From Betaproteobacteria bacterium (GTDB lineage: Bacteria; Pseudomonadota; Gammaproteobacteria; Burkholderiales; Burkholderiaceae_C), in contig JADIZZ010000010.1 of assembly GCA_016704535.1 (NCBI GenBank), forward strand, positions 167,887 to 231,886: a DNA stretch of 64,000 nt, written 5' to 3'. Each line of letters begins with the position of its first letter. Positions within the stretch are counted from its first letter, which is position 1. Shown here piece after piece: positions 47,494 through 56,790 of this stretch. A program made the translations under genes and the position numbers. Below the pieces are notes generated by a model, which was not told the DNA's origin, did not search any database, and worked only from the letters and a program-made list of their open reading frames with translations.

Positions 47494-49326
47494 ATGATGA
47501 AGCGACTTGCATTCATCCTCCTTGCGGCGGCCGTCGCCACCTCCGCGCTCGCGCAGGGCAAGAAGCGCATCGAGAAGGCGGCCGACATGCCGCGCTTCAT
47601 GTACAAGGTCGAAGGCAAGCTCGAGGACCTCGTGCGGAGCGAGGCCGCGTTCCGCAAGTTCGCCGCCGAGGTGCGCCGCGACAACCAGTCCGTGCTCGAC
47701 GGTTACGAGATCGCCGACAAGGCCGCGCAGCGCGGGCTGATGGGCATGCTCGTGCAGATCGACTTCCTCGAGGGCCGCTACGCCGAGGCGGCGAAGCGCG
47801 CCACCGACATTCGCGCGCTCGAGGAGAAGCCCGCGGACAAGCTCCTCTCCGGGATGCTGCTCCAAGCGATGGTGGCGGCGCAGGCGAAGACGGGCAGCAT
47901 CGCCTCGGAGGCCTATCGCGAGGAAGTCGAGCGCATCGTCTCGTCCGAACTGGCGAAGATGCCTTTCAGCGTGGTCCAGAACGACATCAAGGGCGCCAAG
48001 TCCTCCGCCGAGATCATCGGCGAGTCGCTCATCCTGGGCAACGTCCGCGACCGCCTGCAGCCCGTTGTCGACAAGGCCGGCGGGGTCCTGAGCTCCGATC
48101 TGGCCCCGGGGATCGTCGGCGCCCGCTACGCGCTCGTCACGCGGCTGCCGCTCAAGCAAACACTCACCCGGACCTACACGACCTACCTCGCCGCCAACCA
48201 GGTCGAGAAGCCCGACATCTGGGCGGCCCGTGACGTCGTTCTGCCCAAGGGCCGCGACTACGCGCCGGTGAAGATCGCCATCTGGGACAGCGGCGTGGAC
48301 TCCTCGCTCTTCAAGGACCGCCTCGTGCTCGACGCGGCCGGCAAGCCGGCCTTCATCGCGTTCGACAAGTACGCGAATCCCGCCACGACCGAGCTCATCG
48401 CGATCACCGCCGACCTGCGCGCGCGGATCCCCGCGATGAAATCGCGCACCAAGGGCCTGTCGAACCTGCAGTCCAACATCGACAGCAAGGAGGCGAGCGA
48501 GGTCAAGGCGCTCCTGTCGCAGTTGAAGCGCGAGGAGTACCGGAGCGTCATCGAAGAACTGGGCCTCGCGGGTACCTACTCGCACGGCACGCACGTGGCC
48601 GGCATCGCCATGGAGGGCAACCCCTACGCGCGCTTGGCGAACCTTCGCATCGAGTTCCAGCACACGCTCCTGCCGGACCCCTGCCCGAGCCGGGAACTCG
48701 TCGAGAAGGAGAACCGCAACTCGAAGGCCTACGTCGAATTCCTCAGGAAGAACGGCATCCGCGTCGTGAACATGAGCTGGGGCGGGACCGCGAAGGGCTT
48801 CGAAAGCGCCCTCGAGCTGTGCAACATCGGCAAGACGGCCGACGAGCGCAAGGCGCTCGCCCGCGAGTACTTCGACATGGGAAAGAAGGCGCTCGTCGAT
48901 GCCTTCGCGAGCGCGCCGGAGATCCTCTTCGTCACCTCCGCCGGCAACGCGAACCAGGACTCGACCTTCGCCGAGGCCATTCCGGCCGACATCGCGCTGC
49001 CGAACCTGGTCACGGTGGGCGCCGTGGACAAGGCCGGCGACGAGGCGCCCTTCACGAGCTACGGGCCGACGGTGAAGCTGCACGCCAACGGCTACCAGGT
49101 GGAGAGCTACCTGCCGGGCGGGGACCGCGTCGCGCTCTCGGGCACGTCGATGTCCTCGCCCCAGGTGACGAACCTCGCCGCGAAGATGCTGGCCTTGAAC
49201 CCGAAGCTCACCCCGGTCGAGCTGATCGCGATCCTCCAGCAGACGGCCGAGAAGACGGCGGACGGGCGCCGCATCCTCATCCACCCGGCGAAGGCGCTGG
49301 CCGCAGCGCAGGCGCGCAAGGGCTGA
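47494..49326 (+). CDS. Secreted subtilisin-like serine protease (S8)
   Basis: A 610-residue protein with a signal peptide (MMKRLAFILLAAAVATSALAQG). A long helical region (about 25-250; EAAKRATDIRALEEKPADK) precedes the catalytic domain. The S8 triad can be placed at Asp265 (IWDSGVDSSLF), His364 (SHGTHVAGIAME) and Ser552 (LSGTSMSSPQVT), with the oxyanion Asn in SAGNANQDSTF. A 90-residue gap between Asp and His holds a helical insert. The family is clear; the helical N-terminal region is unlike a usual inhibitor I9 prodomain. Start ATG 47494; ATG 47497 is equivalent. It lies among fragments and is followed directly by a class II aldolase fragment. Confidence 0.92.
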   Translation: MMKRLAFILLAAAVATSALAQGKKRIEKAADMPRFMYKVEGKLEDLVRSEAAFRKFAAEVRRDNQSVLDGYEIADKAAQRGLMGMLVQIDFLEGRYAEAAKRATDIRALEEKPADKLLSGMLLQAMVAAQAKTGSIASEAYREEVERIVSSELAKMPFSVVQNDIKGAKSSAEIIGESLILGNVRDRLQPVVDKAGGVLSSDLAPGIVGARYALVTRLPLKQTLTRTYTTYLAANQVEKPDIWAARDVVLPKGRDYAPVKIAIWDSGVDSSLFKDRLVLDAAGKPAFIAFDKYANPATTELIAITADLRARIPAMKSRTKGLSNLQSNIDSKEASEVKALLSQLKREEYRSVIEELGLAGTYSHGTHVAGIAMEGNPYARLANLRIEFQHTLLPDPCPSRELVEKENRNSKAYVEFLRKNGIRVVNMSWGGTAKGFESALELCNIGKTADERKALAREYFDMGKKALVDAFASAPEILFVTSAGNANQDSTFAEAIPADIALPNLVTVGAVDKAGDEAPFTSYGPTVKLHANGYQVESYLPGGDRVALSGTSMSSPQVTNLAAKMLALNPKLTPVELIAILQQTAEKTADGRRILIHPAKALAAAQARKG

Positions 49327-49337
49327 CGGTCCGGGCC

Positions 49338-49580
49338 GTGCGCCCCGAATCGGAGTCCGCGATCCGCCGCGGCCTCGCGGCCGCCTACCGGCTGGCCATG
49401 CGGCGCGGATGGAACGACACGCTGTGGACGCACATCTCGGCGTCGGTTACCGGCGAGCCGGGCCACCACCTCCTCAACCGGCTCGGCCTGCGGTTCGCCG
49501 AGGTCACGGCGGAGAACCTCGTGAAGGTGGACGTGGCCAGGCGCGTGATCGACGGTAGCGGCGCACCGCTGGAAGTCTGC
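49338..49580 (+). pseudogene. N-terminal fragment of a class II aldolase/adducin-type gene
   Basis: A GTG at 49338, 11 bp past the protease stop, starts a reading frame that matches the beginning of class II aldolases: RRGLAAAYRLAMRRGWNDTLWTHISASVTGEP, then GLRFAEVTAENLVKVDVARRVIDG. The metal-binding histidines (HxH...H) further on are absent. After about codon 80 the frame continues open only in GC-rich noise. It is a truncated remnant. Confidence 0.7.
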
Positions 49581-49914
49581 GAATCTATCGGCGCGGCGCA
49601 ATGTCCGCTGAGCCACCGGTGGTACTCACGCTGCCTGCCAAAACCGGCCCCTGGTGATCCGCTCAGGATTTCCCCTGCTGGCCCGCCTTGGATGACTGGT
49701 TTACGGCGGCCCACTTGGACTCCGCTTTGGCCCGTCCCGGCCACAAGCGGTCCTAGCCGATGCGCTCGAAATTCCTGGCCCGGCCTGCCGATGAGGGACA
49801 GCTTTTCGGCGACGAGCTTGGACGTCGCTACTTCGCGACCCGGCCAGTGGAGCCGTTCGTGACCGTCAGCTCTTGTGCCACACGGATTGCGGAGGTGACA
49901 TAGGTAGCGGTGAA
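49581..49914. other. Non-coding stretch between two fragments and the regulator gene
   Basis: No supported gene. The stretch is rich in phrases such as GCAATGTCCGCT and CCACAAGCGGTC that recur in intergenic filler of this bacterial group. All ORFs through it are open only by base composition. Nothing like a terminator hairpin with T tract was seen. Confidence 0.5.
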
Positions 49915-51858
49915 TCAGCCTGGCACTTGGCGTCCGGCAGGCGACTCGAACTTGCAGTAGACCTTGCCTTCGCTGAGCGGCAGGTGGCTCTTGACCCCGC
50001 GCCGCAACGCAGTCTGCACGGGCGGCGTGCTGCCGTTCGCTTCGAGCTCGACGAGCCTTGTGCGGGTCGAGGCCAATGCCTCGGTGTCCTCCGTGAAGCC
50101 GAACCACACCAGCGCCTCCTGCAGTGCCACGCGGGCCTGAGCGATCTCGCCTCGAAGCGCATGGATGTAGGACAGTTCGACCAGGTCGTGCCCCAGCGCG
50201 TGGGCATAGCCGATCGCGCGGTCGACCTCGATCGCCCGGCGCATGTGGGCGAGGGCTGCGTCCAGCGCGCCCTGTGCGACATGCTGCATGGCCAGCGCGT
50301 GCAATGCACGCGAGTGCATGACGCGCTCGCCATTGCGCTCGCTGAGCTTCAAGGAGGCTTCGTACTTCTCTGTCGATCCGCGAAGGTCGCCGCTCTGGCG
50401 CAAGGCATGGGCCCAGCCGAACAGGCTGAGGATCTCGCCGGCCGGGTTGTGCGCCGCCCAATGCAGCCGCAACGCCTGCTCGAACCATTGCACCGCCTGC
50501 AGGGGACTGCCCAGGTCGCGGTGAATCTCGGCCAGGTTGTGCAACGACGTGGCCTCGCCGGCTAGGTCACCCATCTGCCGGTGCAAAGCCACCGCCTCGC
50601 GGGCGTGCTGCAATGCGGCGCCATGGTCTTCCGCGTGCCAGTGGACGAACCCGAGGTCGCGCAGCGCTTCAGCCTCGCCCGGGAGGTCGCCCAGGTCACG
50701 ATAGATCTGCAGCGCCCGCTCCGCGGCACGGCACGCTTCGGCGTGACGGCCCAGATAGGCGTAGGCACCGGCACGACGCAGAAGCACCGTCGCGACGCGC
50801 GCCGCGTCGCCCAGCGTCTCGGCGACCGAGAGCGCCTCGGCAATGACCTGTTCCTGGTCGGCGCGACGACCCAGCCGTTCGAGCACCGCCTCGTGCAGCA
50901 GAAGCACGTCGGCGAGGCGCTCCTGCAGCACAGGCGCGAACTGCTGCATCAGCTTGAGCGCCCGGTCGTACAGGTCCGCGGCCTGGCTGAACGCATGCAC
51001 GCGCTCCGCCGCCTGGCCGGCACGCACGATGGACTCGATATCGCCCGACGCCACGGGCACCGGCGCGTCAGGCCTGTGGCCGGCGTCCCCCGCAGGCATC
51101 GCGGTTTCCGGCATCCGGGGCCCATCGCCGCGTCGACTCAGTGCGCGATACAGCTCCGCGGTCTCTCTGGAGGGCCCGATGCCGAACTGCTGCCTCAACA
51201 GGCTGCACAGTCGCGACCACTCGGCATCGGCCGCCTGCGGCTGGTTTGTCGCTGCGTAGATCCTCAGCCGGTACTGCGACGCGGCCTCGCTCATCGGGTC
51301 GAGTTCGCACATGGTTTCGGCGAATCCGCTCGACGCCTCCCACTCGGCCCGGGCGATGCAGCCGACCACCAGGCGGCCCAGGTTGTGCATCGCCAGCGCA
51401 TGCAGCCGTTCGCGCGCCGCGGACAGCCACGCCTCGTAGTCCGGACAGGCTTCCAGGTGACGGCCTTCCAGGAGCGGCGCCTTGTACAGCGCCGTCGCCT
51501 CTCGCCACACCCTTTCATCGGTGCTGCGCACGGCGGCAATGAAGCGCGTGACATCGATGTCGACCGTCGCATGGCAGTGGAACTGCACCCATTCGGAATC
51601 GATATGCAAACAACTGCGCAGTTGGCCACCGCCCAGCGTGCGCAGTGAATACAGCGCCTGGCGCAGACTTTGCCGGCTCGATGCCTCCGGCACGCCTTCC
51701 CACAGCAGTTCAGCCAGCCGCGTACGCGAATGCGGCCGGTCTGGCTCGAGAACCAGGTAGGACAGCAGTGCCAGCGTCCGGGCCGAATGCGTACGCACGA
51801 CCGCGCCATCGGCGGTCAGCACGCCGGGGCCGAACAGGCGCAGGGTCAACGGGCTCAT
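49915..51858 (-). CDS. BTAD/TPR transcriptional regulator (SARP-like)
   Basis: A 647-residue protein. The N-terminus looks like an OmpR-type winged helix of SARP regulators (LTLRLFGPGVLTADGAVVR, RTLALLSYLVLEPDRPHSRTRLAELLWEG), followed by a bacterial transcriptional activation domain (about 105-245; YRLRIYAATNQPQAADAEWSRLCSLLRQQFGIGP). From about 290 to 610 there are several TPR repeats (SQAADLYDRALKLM, AEACRAAERALQIYRDLGDLPGEAEALRDLGFVHW, and alike). The ATG complement of 51856-51858 is used. It is divergent from the OsmC gene with a 93-bp gap, a typical regulator-target pair. The signal is unknown; TPRs may bind a protein or peptide. Confidence 0.88.
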   Translation of the reverse strand: MSPLTLRLFGPGVLTADGAVVRTHSARTLALLSYLVLEPDRPHSRTRLAELLWEGVPEASSRQSLRQALYSLRTLGGGQLRSCLHIDSEWVQFHCHATVDIDVTRFIAAVRSTDERVWREATALYKAPLLEGRHLEACPDYEAWLSAARERLHALAMHNLGRLVVGCIARAEWEASSGFAETMCELDPMSEAASQYRLRIYAATNQPQAADAEWSRLCSLLRQQFGIGPSRETAELYRALSRRGDGPRMPETAMPAGDAGHRPDAPVPVASGDIESIVRAGQAAERVHAFSQAADLYDRALKLMQQFAPVLQERLADVLLLHEAVLERLGRRADQEQVIAEALSVAETLGDAARVATVLLRRAGAYAYLGRHAEACRAAERALQIYRDLGDLPGEAEALRDLGFVHWHAEDHGAALQHAREAVALHRQMGDLAGEATSLHNLAEIHRDLGSPLQAVQWFEQALRLHWAAHNPAGEILSLFGWAHALRQSGDLRGSTEKYEASLKLSERNGERVMHSRALHALAMQHVAQGALDAALAHMRRAIEVDRAIGYAHALGHDLVELSYIHALRGEIAQARVALQEALVWFGFTEDTEALASTRTRLVELEANGSTPPVQTALRRGVKSHLPLSEGKVYCKFESPAGRQVPG

Positions 51859-51951
51859 GAGGGCGGGCGTGGTGACTCTTTCGTGACGGAGGACCGATAT
51901 GCTGTGCTGCGCATGATCATGCAACGATTTCAATCAGCGAGGAACACGACG

Positions 51952-52386
51952 ATGTCCGCCACCCTAGCAACCGCGTCGGCGAGCTGCCGACTGTCGAATG
52001 AATCAGGCCGCGCGCTGCTCGCCATTCGCGGGCAGCATGTCGTCACCGATTCGCCGCCCACGCTGGGCGGTCCGAACGAGGCGCCCAACCCGGTCGAAAT
52101 GCTGCTTGGCGCGCTGGCGGGCTGTGCGATCTTCGTCTGCGAGTGCGCGGCACGGGAAATGGGCATTGCGCTCACGGCAGTGAGCGTGACCGCCGCCGGC
52201 GACTTCGATCCGCGCGGCGTCTGCGGCGAAGCCGTCGACCCACGTTTCCAGGCTTTCAGGCTCAGGCTCACCCTGGATGGCGCCGACGCCACGCAGCGCG
52301 AGCTGCTGCTGCGGGCCTTCAAGACGCGTTGCCCGGTGTACACAACGCTGTCGCGTGCCGCGCCGGTGGAGATCACACTGGCCTGA
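51952..52386 (+). CDS. OsmC-family peroxidase
   Basis: A 144-residue OsmC/Ohr-like thiol peroxidase that would reduce organic hydroperoxides. Two catalytic cysteines fit: Cys58 in LLGALAGCAIFVCECAAREM and Cys127 in KTRCPVYTTLS. The ATG at 51952 is preceded by GAGGAAC 8-14 bp upstream. It is divergent from the BTAD regulator and followed after 119 bp by a DUF1059 gene, with which it might be cotranscribed. Confidence 0.9.
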   Translation: MSATLATASASCRLSNESGRALLAIRGQHVVTDSPPTLGGPNEAPNPVEMLLGALAGCAIFVCECAAREMGIALTAVSVTAAGDFDPRGVCGEAVDPRFQAFRLRLTLDGADATQRELLLRAFKTRCPVYTTLSRAAPVEITLA

Positions 52387-52505
52387 CCTCCCACCCGTGA
52401 CGGGCTCGTGACGGCTTGGTGTTTCACTTCGAACAACGACCACGACGGATGTCGAACCCCTTCGGTTCGACCGGCGCGTCGGTCGGCTTGTTGAAGGAGA
52501 CGCCG

Positions 52506-52703
52506 ATGTACGAACTGCGATGCAAGGATGTAGGCTTCGACTGCCCTGGTGTGGTGCGCGGCGCGACGAAGGAAGATGTGCTGAAGCAGGCAGCGGGACA
52601 CGCTGCCGAAGTGCACAGTACCCAGGTGACACCCGCGTTGGCGGAGAAGGTATTCGCGCTCATACACAGACGCGAGGACGCATCGCCCAACGCCAACTTG
52701 TAG
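52506..52703 (+). CDS. DUF1059 small protein
   Basis: A 65-residue protein of the DUF1059 family: YELRCKDVGFDCPGVVRGATKEDVLKQAAGHAAEVHS, with two conserved cysteines (Cys6, Cys13) that could form a metal or redox site. The RBS AAGGAGA sits 7-13 bp upstream of ATG 52506. Function unknown. It probably belongs with the OsmC gene under the BTAD regulator. Confidence 0.85.
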   Translation: MYELRCKDVGFDCPGVVRGATKEDVLKQAAGHAAEVHSTQVTPALAEKVFALIHRREDASPNANL

Positions 52704-53000
52704 CAGACGAAGACCAGCACCCTGAAGCGTTGGCCCCTCGGGTTGAACGGCTGCTTCTATGAGGACTCGTTTGTCAAGTCGTTTTTGGTTTCGACATTGA
52801 TGGGTGGCAGTTCATGGACCCGCACGAAGGCGTGGCCGATGCGTCCTGATCCGAGGTCGGGGCGTGACGAGCGTTCGAGCCAGTGCTCGGACGAACTTCT
52901 ATCCGTGCAGGGTAATGTCACCCGGCACCCGATGCAGCATGCGCGCAAAGTGCGCTGGCAAACCCCAATTACCGACGCGCCCCATCTTTGAGTAACGGTC
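52704..53000. other. Intergenic stretch before the IS110 remnant
   Basis: No gene supported. Short ORFs on both strands (for example 52743-52991) do not resemble known proteins. A DNA hairpin CCCGCA-GCCGT-TGCGGG lies just beyond (53013-53029) and may mark the mobile element's end. Confidence 0.45.
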
Positions 53001-53012
53001 CCCGAGTTGGGA

Positions 53013-54240
53013 CCCGCAGCCGTTGCGGGCGCGTCGACCTTTGATCATGATGATGCGTTTTCAGGCCAAACCCTGCTTCGGTTCGAGTCCGGTCTGCATC
53101 AGACGGCGACTGGCTTGAGCGTAGCGCCGGCCGGGATCTCGCCGGTCTGCAGATATCGCCACAGCGCGATGGCCAGGCGCCGCGCCAGGGCCACGATGCC
53201 CACGCGGCGCATGCGCTTGCCACCTGCCGCGAAGCGCCGGTTGAACCACTGGGTCAGCTCGCTGTCGGGCTGCAATCGCAGCCAACCCCACGCAAGCTCG
53301 ACCAGCAAAGCCCGCGCTCGTTTGTTGCCAGCCTTGCTGATGCCTTGCTCGACCTGGCTGCCGCCGCTGTCATACGGCGTGGGCGCCAGCCCCAGGCAGC
53401 CGGCCAACTCGCGCCGGTTGCTGAAGCGCCGCCAGCCGAACAGTTCCTTGACCAGCACCCAGGCACCCTTGGGCTCGATCGCGCGCAACTTGGCCAGCTG
53501 CGCCACCAGCGGCTGCTTGCCGTCCTCCAACGCCTGGCGCCGCGCGCCTTCCAACTCCTTGATCTGCTGCTTGACCAGCGCCAACCGTGCGCTCTCGCGC
53601 TCGAGCTCGGCGTGCAGCTCCGGGGGCACCTGCGTGCCATGGGCTTCCCACCAACCAGTCCAGTCGCGCCCGCCGATGACGATGTGTGGGCGCAGGTTGT
53701 GCAGCACCAGGAGCGAACCGATGCGGTTGGTGTGTGCGGTGCGCTCGTGCATCAACCTGGCCAACTCGCGGTGCGTGCGGCGCGCGTCTTCGTCCTCGGG
53801 CGTCGGCTCGTGCAGTACCGACCAGACGCGCTCCCCTGCGCGGTGGCGCAGCAGCATCGTCAGCAACTTGTCGCCATCGAGCCAGTCCGTCTTGGCCCGC
53901 CTGGCGCGCCGGTTCACCTCGATGCTCGCGGAGTCGACCACGATGTTGTCGATGCCTTGCTCGACCAGCCACCGGTGCAGCCACCAGCCGTCGCGGCCGG
54001 CCTCGTAACAGGAATGCACCTTGGCATCAGCGCTCAGGCCGCAGCGCGCTCTGGGTCGCCGTATCCTCGCCTTGCAGGACTGTCTGGGTCGTCGTCATTT
54101 CCGTTCTCCTTTGCAGCAGAAGTTTGGAGATCCCGTTCCAGTTCAACGGGTGCCGATCGGGTAGTCCTACATTGCATCTTCCTGGTATCCAAACGCGATC
54201 GCAAGCCGATCACCCGAACGGGGTGACACACAGGTGGGTA
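53013..54240 (-). mobile_element. IS110-family element with truncated transposase, ends estimated
   Basis: A DEDD-type IS110 element on the minus strand. Its left limit is near 53013-53040 and its right limit near 54240, where the amidase fragment begins; no exact ends or target repeats were resolved. The upstream non-coding part (54100-54240) holds a hairpin TCACCC-GAACG-GGGTGA (54211-54227), in the area where IS110 elements encode their guide ('bridge') RNA upstream of the transposase. The transposase gene is broken, so the element cannot move by itself. Confidence 0.65.
53099..54099 (-). pseudogene. IS110-family transposase with internal deletion
   Basis: The ATG (complement 54097-54099, with AAAGGAGA as RBS) opens MTTTQTVLQGEDTATQSALRPER and then meets a stop. 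The other frame resumes shortly after with ADAKVHSCYEAGRDGWWLHRWL and continues to the normal C-terminus (SGGSQVEQGISKAGNKRARALLVELAW, GRRRRVGIVALARRLA-like end). The joint lost roughly 60 codons and the frame, and with it the first catalytic Asp region (typical VGVDVAK). The remaining transposase_20 domain is full. The protein is thus inactive. Confidence 0.82.
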
Positions 54241-54247
54241 TCCTCAG

Positions 54248-54580
54248 ATGGCGCAGTGGCATCAGCGCTTCGACCTGCTGCCGACGCCCACGCTGGCCGA
54301 ACCGCCCGCGCCGCTGGGTTGCTGGGCGATGAACCAGCCCGACTTTCTGCGCTACCCCCTCGGGCCCGAAGGCCTGTGGCGCTACAGCCCATTTGCGCCG
54401 CTGGCCAATGCGACGGGAGCACCGTCGATAGCCTTGCCGGCGGGGCTGTCCAGCGCGGGGCTGCCGATCGGCGCGATGCTGTCCGCGGCTTTCGGCGAAG
54501 ATGCGCTACTGCTGCGCGTGGCAGCAAACCTGCTGCCCGGGAATGTGGCCGCAGCACCCGTCAACCAGGAGGTCCGATGA
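54248..54580 (+). pseudogene. C-terminal fragment of an amidase-signature enzyme
   Basis: 110 codons equal to the end of an amidase: MAQWHQRFDLLPTPTLAEPPAPLG, then YSPFAPLANATGAPSIALPAGLSSAGLPIGAMLSAAFGEDALLLRVAANL. The Ser-Ser-Lys catalytic triad lies in the missing upstream part, so this is a remnant cut at the IS110 junction. No 5' part of the gene lies on the other side of the IS. Its stop overlaps the S9 peptidase start (ATGA). Confidence 0.82.
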
Positions 54581-56772
54581 AGTTGCCGATCGTGGCCGCG
54601 GCGGCGTTGGCCGCGATGAGCTTTCCCGCGCTGGCCGCCACCGTGGCCGGAGTGGAAATGCCCGCCCCCCATCCTGCCTGCCCGGCGGTGGACACCTACT
54701 GGGGATTGAAGGTCGAAGACCCCTACCGTTGCCTGGAGAACCTGGCGGACGCCGGTGTTCAGGCCTACATGAAGGCGCAGGCCAGCGCCGCCGAAAAGGT
54801 GTTGGGCAGGATTCCCGGGCGAGCCCGGCTGCTCGAGCGCATCCAGGAACTCGACGCCGAGGTGCCGGCCGTCGTCGCCGACGTGAACCGCGACCGCCAG
54901 GGCAACCTCTTCTACGAGAAGCGGCTGGCCAGCGACAACCAGTTCAAGCTCTACATGCGCCGCGGCTTTGACGGCGCGGAAAAGGTGCTGGTCGATCCGG
55001 AAGTGCTGGCCAAGGCCACCGGCAAGCCGCACGCCATCGGTGCTCATTCCAACAGCCGCGACGGCCGCCGGGTGGCCTACAGCGTCTCGGCCGGCGGTGC
55101 CGAGATCGGCACGCTGCATCTCATCGATACCGAAACCGGCAAGGAGGTGATGCCGCCCATTGACCGCATCCGCGGCGGCGGCGCCAACTGGCTGGACGAC
55201 GGCAAGGGCTTCTTCTACTCGCGCCTGGCGGCGGACTGGGAGAAGCGCCCGCGCGCCGAGCGCTTCCTTGACAACACCGTCTACCTGCGCCGGCTGGACG
55301 ACCCATCCACAGACGTGGCGGTGTTCGGACCCACGGTTCACCCCGAGCTGAAGCTGGCGCGCTCCGATGGAGCTGGTGTATCGGTGCTGAGCGACCAACC
55401 GCTGGCCTTGGCCATCGTGGACCACGGGGTCAGCCGCTACCGTTCGCTGTACGTCAGCGACAAGGCTGCGCTGCTGGCCGGCAAGCCAGTATGGCGCAAG
55501 GTGTTCGACCAGTCAGCCCAGGTGAGCCACGTCACGGCCCACAAAGGCTGGGCCTATGTGCGCTCGGCCAAGGATGCGCCGCGCTACAAGATCCTGCGCC
55601 TGGCGCTGCCGCAGGCCGACTTCTCGAAAGCCGAGGAGTTGGTGCCTGCTGGCGCGGAGGTCATCACGGCCATCGCGGCTGCGCCGGAAGGGCTGTACTT
55701 CACCCGCCGCGACGGCGCTGCCAAGAAGCTGTTCCGGCTGGCGCATGACGCCGCCGCGGGGACTGGGCCGCAGGCCATCAAGTTGCCTTTCGAGGGCAAC
55801 GTGGCCCTGGCGGACGTGGACGCCGACATCCCTGGCGCGGTGCTGCAACTGTCGGGCTGGACCCGTGCCGGGCGCTACTACTTCCTCGGTGCCCGCGATG
55901 CCGAGCCGCGCGTGCTGGAACTGGCCCCCGCAGGCAAGTTCGACACGCTGCCGGGCGTGATGGCGCGCGAGGTCAAGGTGCGCAGCCACGATGGTGTGGA
56001 GGTGCCGGTCTCGATCATTTCGCGCAGCGACATCAAGCTCGACGGCAAGAACCCGGCGCTGCTCTACGGTTATGCCGCCTACGGCATCGTGGAGGAGCCG
56101 GCGCTGAGCGTGCGCGCACTGGCCTGGCTCGAGAAGGGTGGGGTGCTCGTGTACTGCCATGCGCGCGGCGGCGGCATGCTCGGCGACGAGTGGCACAAGG
56201 CGGGGCACAAGACGACCAAGTTCAACACCTGGCGCGACGGCATCGCCACCGCAGAATGGCTGATCGCCAACGGCTACACCTCGGGCTCGCGGCTGTCGGT
56301 GTACGGCGGCAGTGCCGGCGGCATCTTCGTCGGCCGCGTGGTGACCGAGCGGCCGGATCTGTTCGCCTCGGCCGTCATCGGCGTGGGCAACCTGGATCAG
56401 ATCCGCAGCGAAACGCGCGCCAACGGCGCCGGCAACATCCCCGAGTACGGCACCGTGAAGATCGCGGAGGAGTTTCACGCGCTGCGCAACAACAGCACCT
56501 ACGAGCACATCAAACCGGGTGCGGCCTACCCGGCCCTGATGTTCGAGCACGGCGTCAATGACACCCGCGTGGACGTGTGGATGTCCACCAAGGCAGGTAC
56601 GCGCTTTGCCGCGGCCCGGCCCGAGACCAAGCCGGTGCTGATGAGGCTCGAGTACGACGCCGGCCACGGCGTGGGCTCGACGCGCATCCAGGCTCAGCAG
56701 CGCACGGCCGACCGCTGGGCGTTCTTCTTATGGCATGCCGGCATGCCGGGGTTCCAGCCACCTCAGCCCTGA
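54577..56772 (+). CDS. Secreted prolyl oligopeptidase-family serine peptidase (S9)
   Basis: 731 residues with a signal peptide (MKLPIVAAAALAAMSFPALAA). The propeller region (about 70-420) starts with DPYRCLENLADAGVQAYMKAQ, a block of S9A peptidases. The hydrolase domain has the Ser in YGGSAGGIFVG (Ser579; GGSNGG in classical family members), Asp in EHGVNDTRVDVWMSTK and His in DAGHGVGSTRIQ. Its ATG overlaps the amidase fragment's stop; RBS CAGGAGG. Likely a periplasmic or secreted endopeptidase on short peptides after proline. Confidence 0.94.
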   Translation: MKLPIVAAAALAAMSFPALAATVAGVEMPAPHPACPAVDTYWGLKVEDPYRCLENLADAGVQAYMKAQASAAEKVLGRIPGRARLLERIQELDAEVPAVVADVNRDRQGNLFYEKRLASDNQFKLYMRRGFDGAEKVLVDPEVLAKATGKPHAIGAHSNSRDGRRVAYSVSAGGAEIGTLHLIDTETGKEVMPPIDRIRGGGANWLDDGKGFFYSRLAADWEKRPRAERFLDNTVYLRRLDDPSTDVAVFGPTVHPELKLARSDGAGVSVLSDQPLALAIVDHGVSRYRSLYVSDKAALLAGKPVWRKVFDQSAQVSHVTAHKGWAYVRSAKDAPRYKILRLALPQADFSKAEELVPAGAEVITAIAAAPEGLYFTRRDGAAKKLFRLAHDAAAGTGPQAIKLPFEGNVALADVDADIPGAVLQLSGWTRAGRYYFLGARDAEPRVLELAPAGKFDTLPGVMAREVKVRSHDGVEVPVSIISRSDIKLDGKNPALLYGYAAYGIVEEPALSVRALAWLEKGGVLVYCHARGGGMLGDEWHKAGHKTTKFNTWRDGIATAEWLIANGYTSGSRLSVYGGSAGGIFVGRVVTERPDLFASAVIGVGNLDQIRSETRANGAGNIPEYGTVKIAEEFHALRNNSTYEHIKPGAAYPALMFEHGVNDTRVDVWMSTKAGTRFAAARPETKPVLMRLEYDAGHGVGSTRIQAQQRTADRWAFFLWHAGMPGFQPPQP

Positions 56773-56790
56773 GCCCTCGCGCCGCTAAGC

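Noticed and set aside
52743..52991. 82-codon frame between DUF1059 and IS110
   Set aside because: No RBS and no likeness to a known family; the stretch is AT-richer filler next to the IS.
53085..53105. GGTTCGAGTCC, a tRNA T-arm-like string
   Set aside because: No matching acceptor, D or anticodon arms around it; it lies in the IS110 end.
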